The translations under genes and the position numbers were made by a program. From Rhodospirillaceae bacterium (GTDB lineage Bacteria; Pseudomonadota; Alphaproteobacteria; UBA8366): a stretch of 24,588 bases of DNA. Positions 24,307 through 24,588 of this stretch are shown here, in pieces. The DNA lies in contig PBKG01000017.1 of the NCBI GenBank assembly GCA_002722095.1, forward strand, positions 6,070 to 30,657. The letters are read 5' to 3'. The notes below the pieces were generated by a model. That model worked only from the letters and a program-made list of their open reading frames with translations, did not search any database and was not told the origin of the DNA. Within the stretch, counting starts at the first letter, position 1. Every line of letters starts with the position of its first letter.

Positions 24307-24588
24307 ATGTTTAAGGGATCGATGACGGCCTTGGTGACGCCATTTCGCGACGGCAAGGTGGACGAAGAAGCTTTTCAGGCCTTCGTCGAATGGCAAATCG
24401 AACAGGGTACCCACGTACTGGTACCGGTTGGAACGACCGGCGAGTCGCCGACGTTGTCTCATGAAGAACACAAACGTGTGGTCGAGCTTTGCATCGAAGC
24501 CGCTGCCGGTCGCGTGCCGGTAATCGCAGGTGCGGGGTCGAATTCAACCGACGAGGCGATCGACTTTACCCGCCATGCCAAGGAAGCC
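24307..24588 (+). CDS. dapA: 4-hydroxy-tetrahydrodipicolinate synthase, N-terminal part (partial)
   Basis: The first 94 codons run off the right edge without a stop. The product begins [13 protein letters not shown], followed by [17 protein letters not shown] (39-55) and PVIAGAGSN, which are the DapA family signatures. T43 and T44 belong to the catalytic proton relay; the Schiff-base lysine lies beyond the window. DapA condenses pyruvate with aspartate semialdehyde in the cytoplasm, the first committed step towards diaminopimelate and lysine. The ATG at 24307 is well supported by AAGGTGG six bases upstream. The gene is divergent from slt. Confidence 0.95.
   Translation, partial: MFKGSMTALVTPFRDGKVDEEAFQAFVEWQIEQGTHVLVPVGTTGESPTLSHEEHKRVVELCIEAAAGRVPVIAGAGSNSTDEAIDFTRHAKEA

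Overview
This window comes from a Gram-negative bacterium, most likely an alphaproteobacterium of Rhodospirillales-like type. The evidence is a mid-50s % GC composition judged by eye, a type I secretion pair of alphaproteobacterial style, an M23 peptidase/bactofilin gene pair, and a divergent slt-dapA arrangement. No rRNA, tRNA, CRISPR array or insertion sequence was seen. Almost all of the window is coding. The only gene-free stretch over 300 bp is 18444-18901.

Region 1 (1-5991) is a type I secretion locus. The 3' end of an RTX/HCBP-related secreted protein gene reads rightward into the window (2-703). It converges on a leftward, translationally coupled operon: an HlyB-like ABC exporter with an inactive C39-like domain, an HlyD-like membrane fusion protein, and a TPR protein fused to a tubulin-tyrosine-ligase-like ATP-grasp domain. 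The last gene is unexpected and may modify the exported protein or its exporter.

Region 2 (5992-11760) is mostly metabolic. It holds a cytochrome b561-type membrane protein, glutaminyl-tRNA synthetase and a YnfA-family small membrane protein (leftward pair). It then has a rightward pair: a MmgE/PrpD family protein and an SthA-type pyridine nucleotide transhydrogenase with a histone-H1-like lysine-rich N-terminal tail.

Region 3 (11761-17787) is the most unusual. A 1031-residue ABC-exporter-like protein has lost key ATPase residues, carries three copies of the Q-loop/helical segment of its nucleotide-binding domain, and ends in a cyclic-nucleotide-binding domain. It is followed 31 bp later by a predicted alpha-toroid plus beta-sandwich protein resembling polysaccharide lyases. 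A leftward EmrA/HlyD-type fusion protein converges on this pair.

Region 4 (17788-24588) holds a rhodanese and a 458-bp gene-free stretch rich in palindromes. Next come an M23 peptidase overlapping a bactofilin gene, a leftward slt-type lytic transglycosylase with an alpha/beta hydrolase gene behind it, and the start of dapA running off the right edge. Much of this region serves peptidoglycan remodelling (M23, bactofilin, Slt) and precursor supply (DapA makes the diaminopimelate/lysine branch intermediate).
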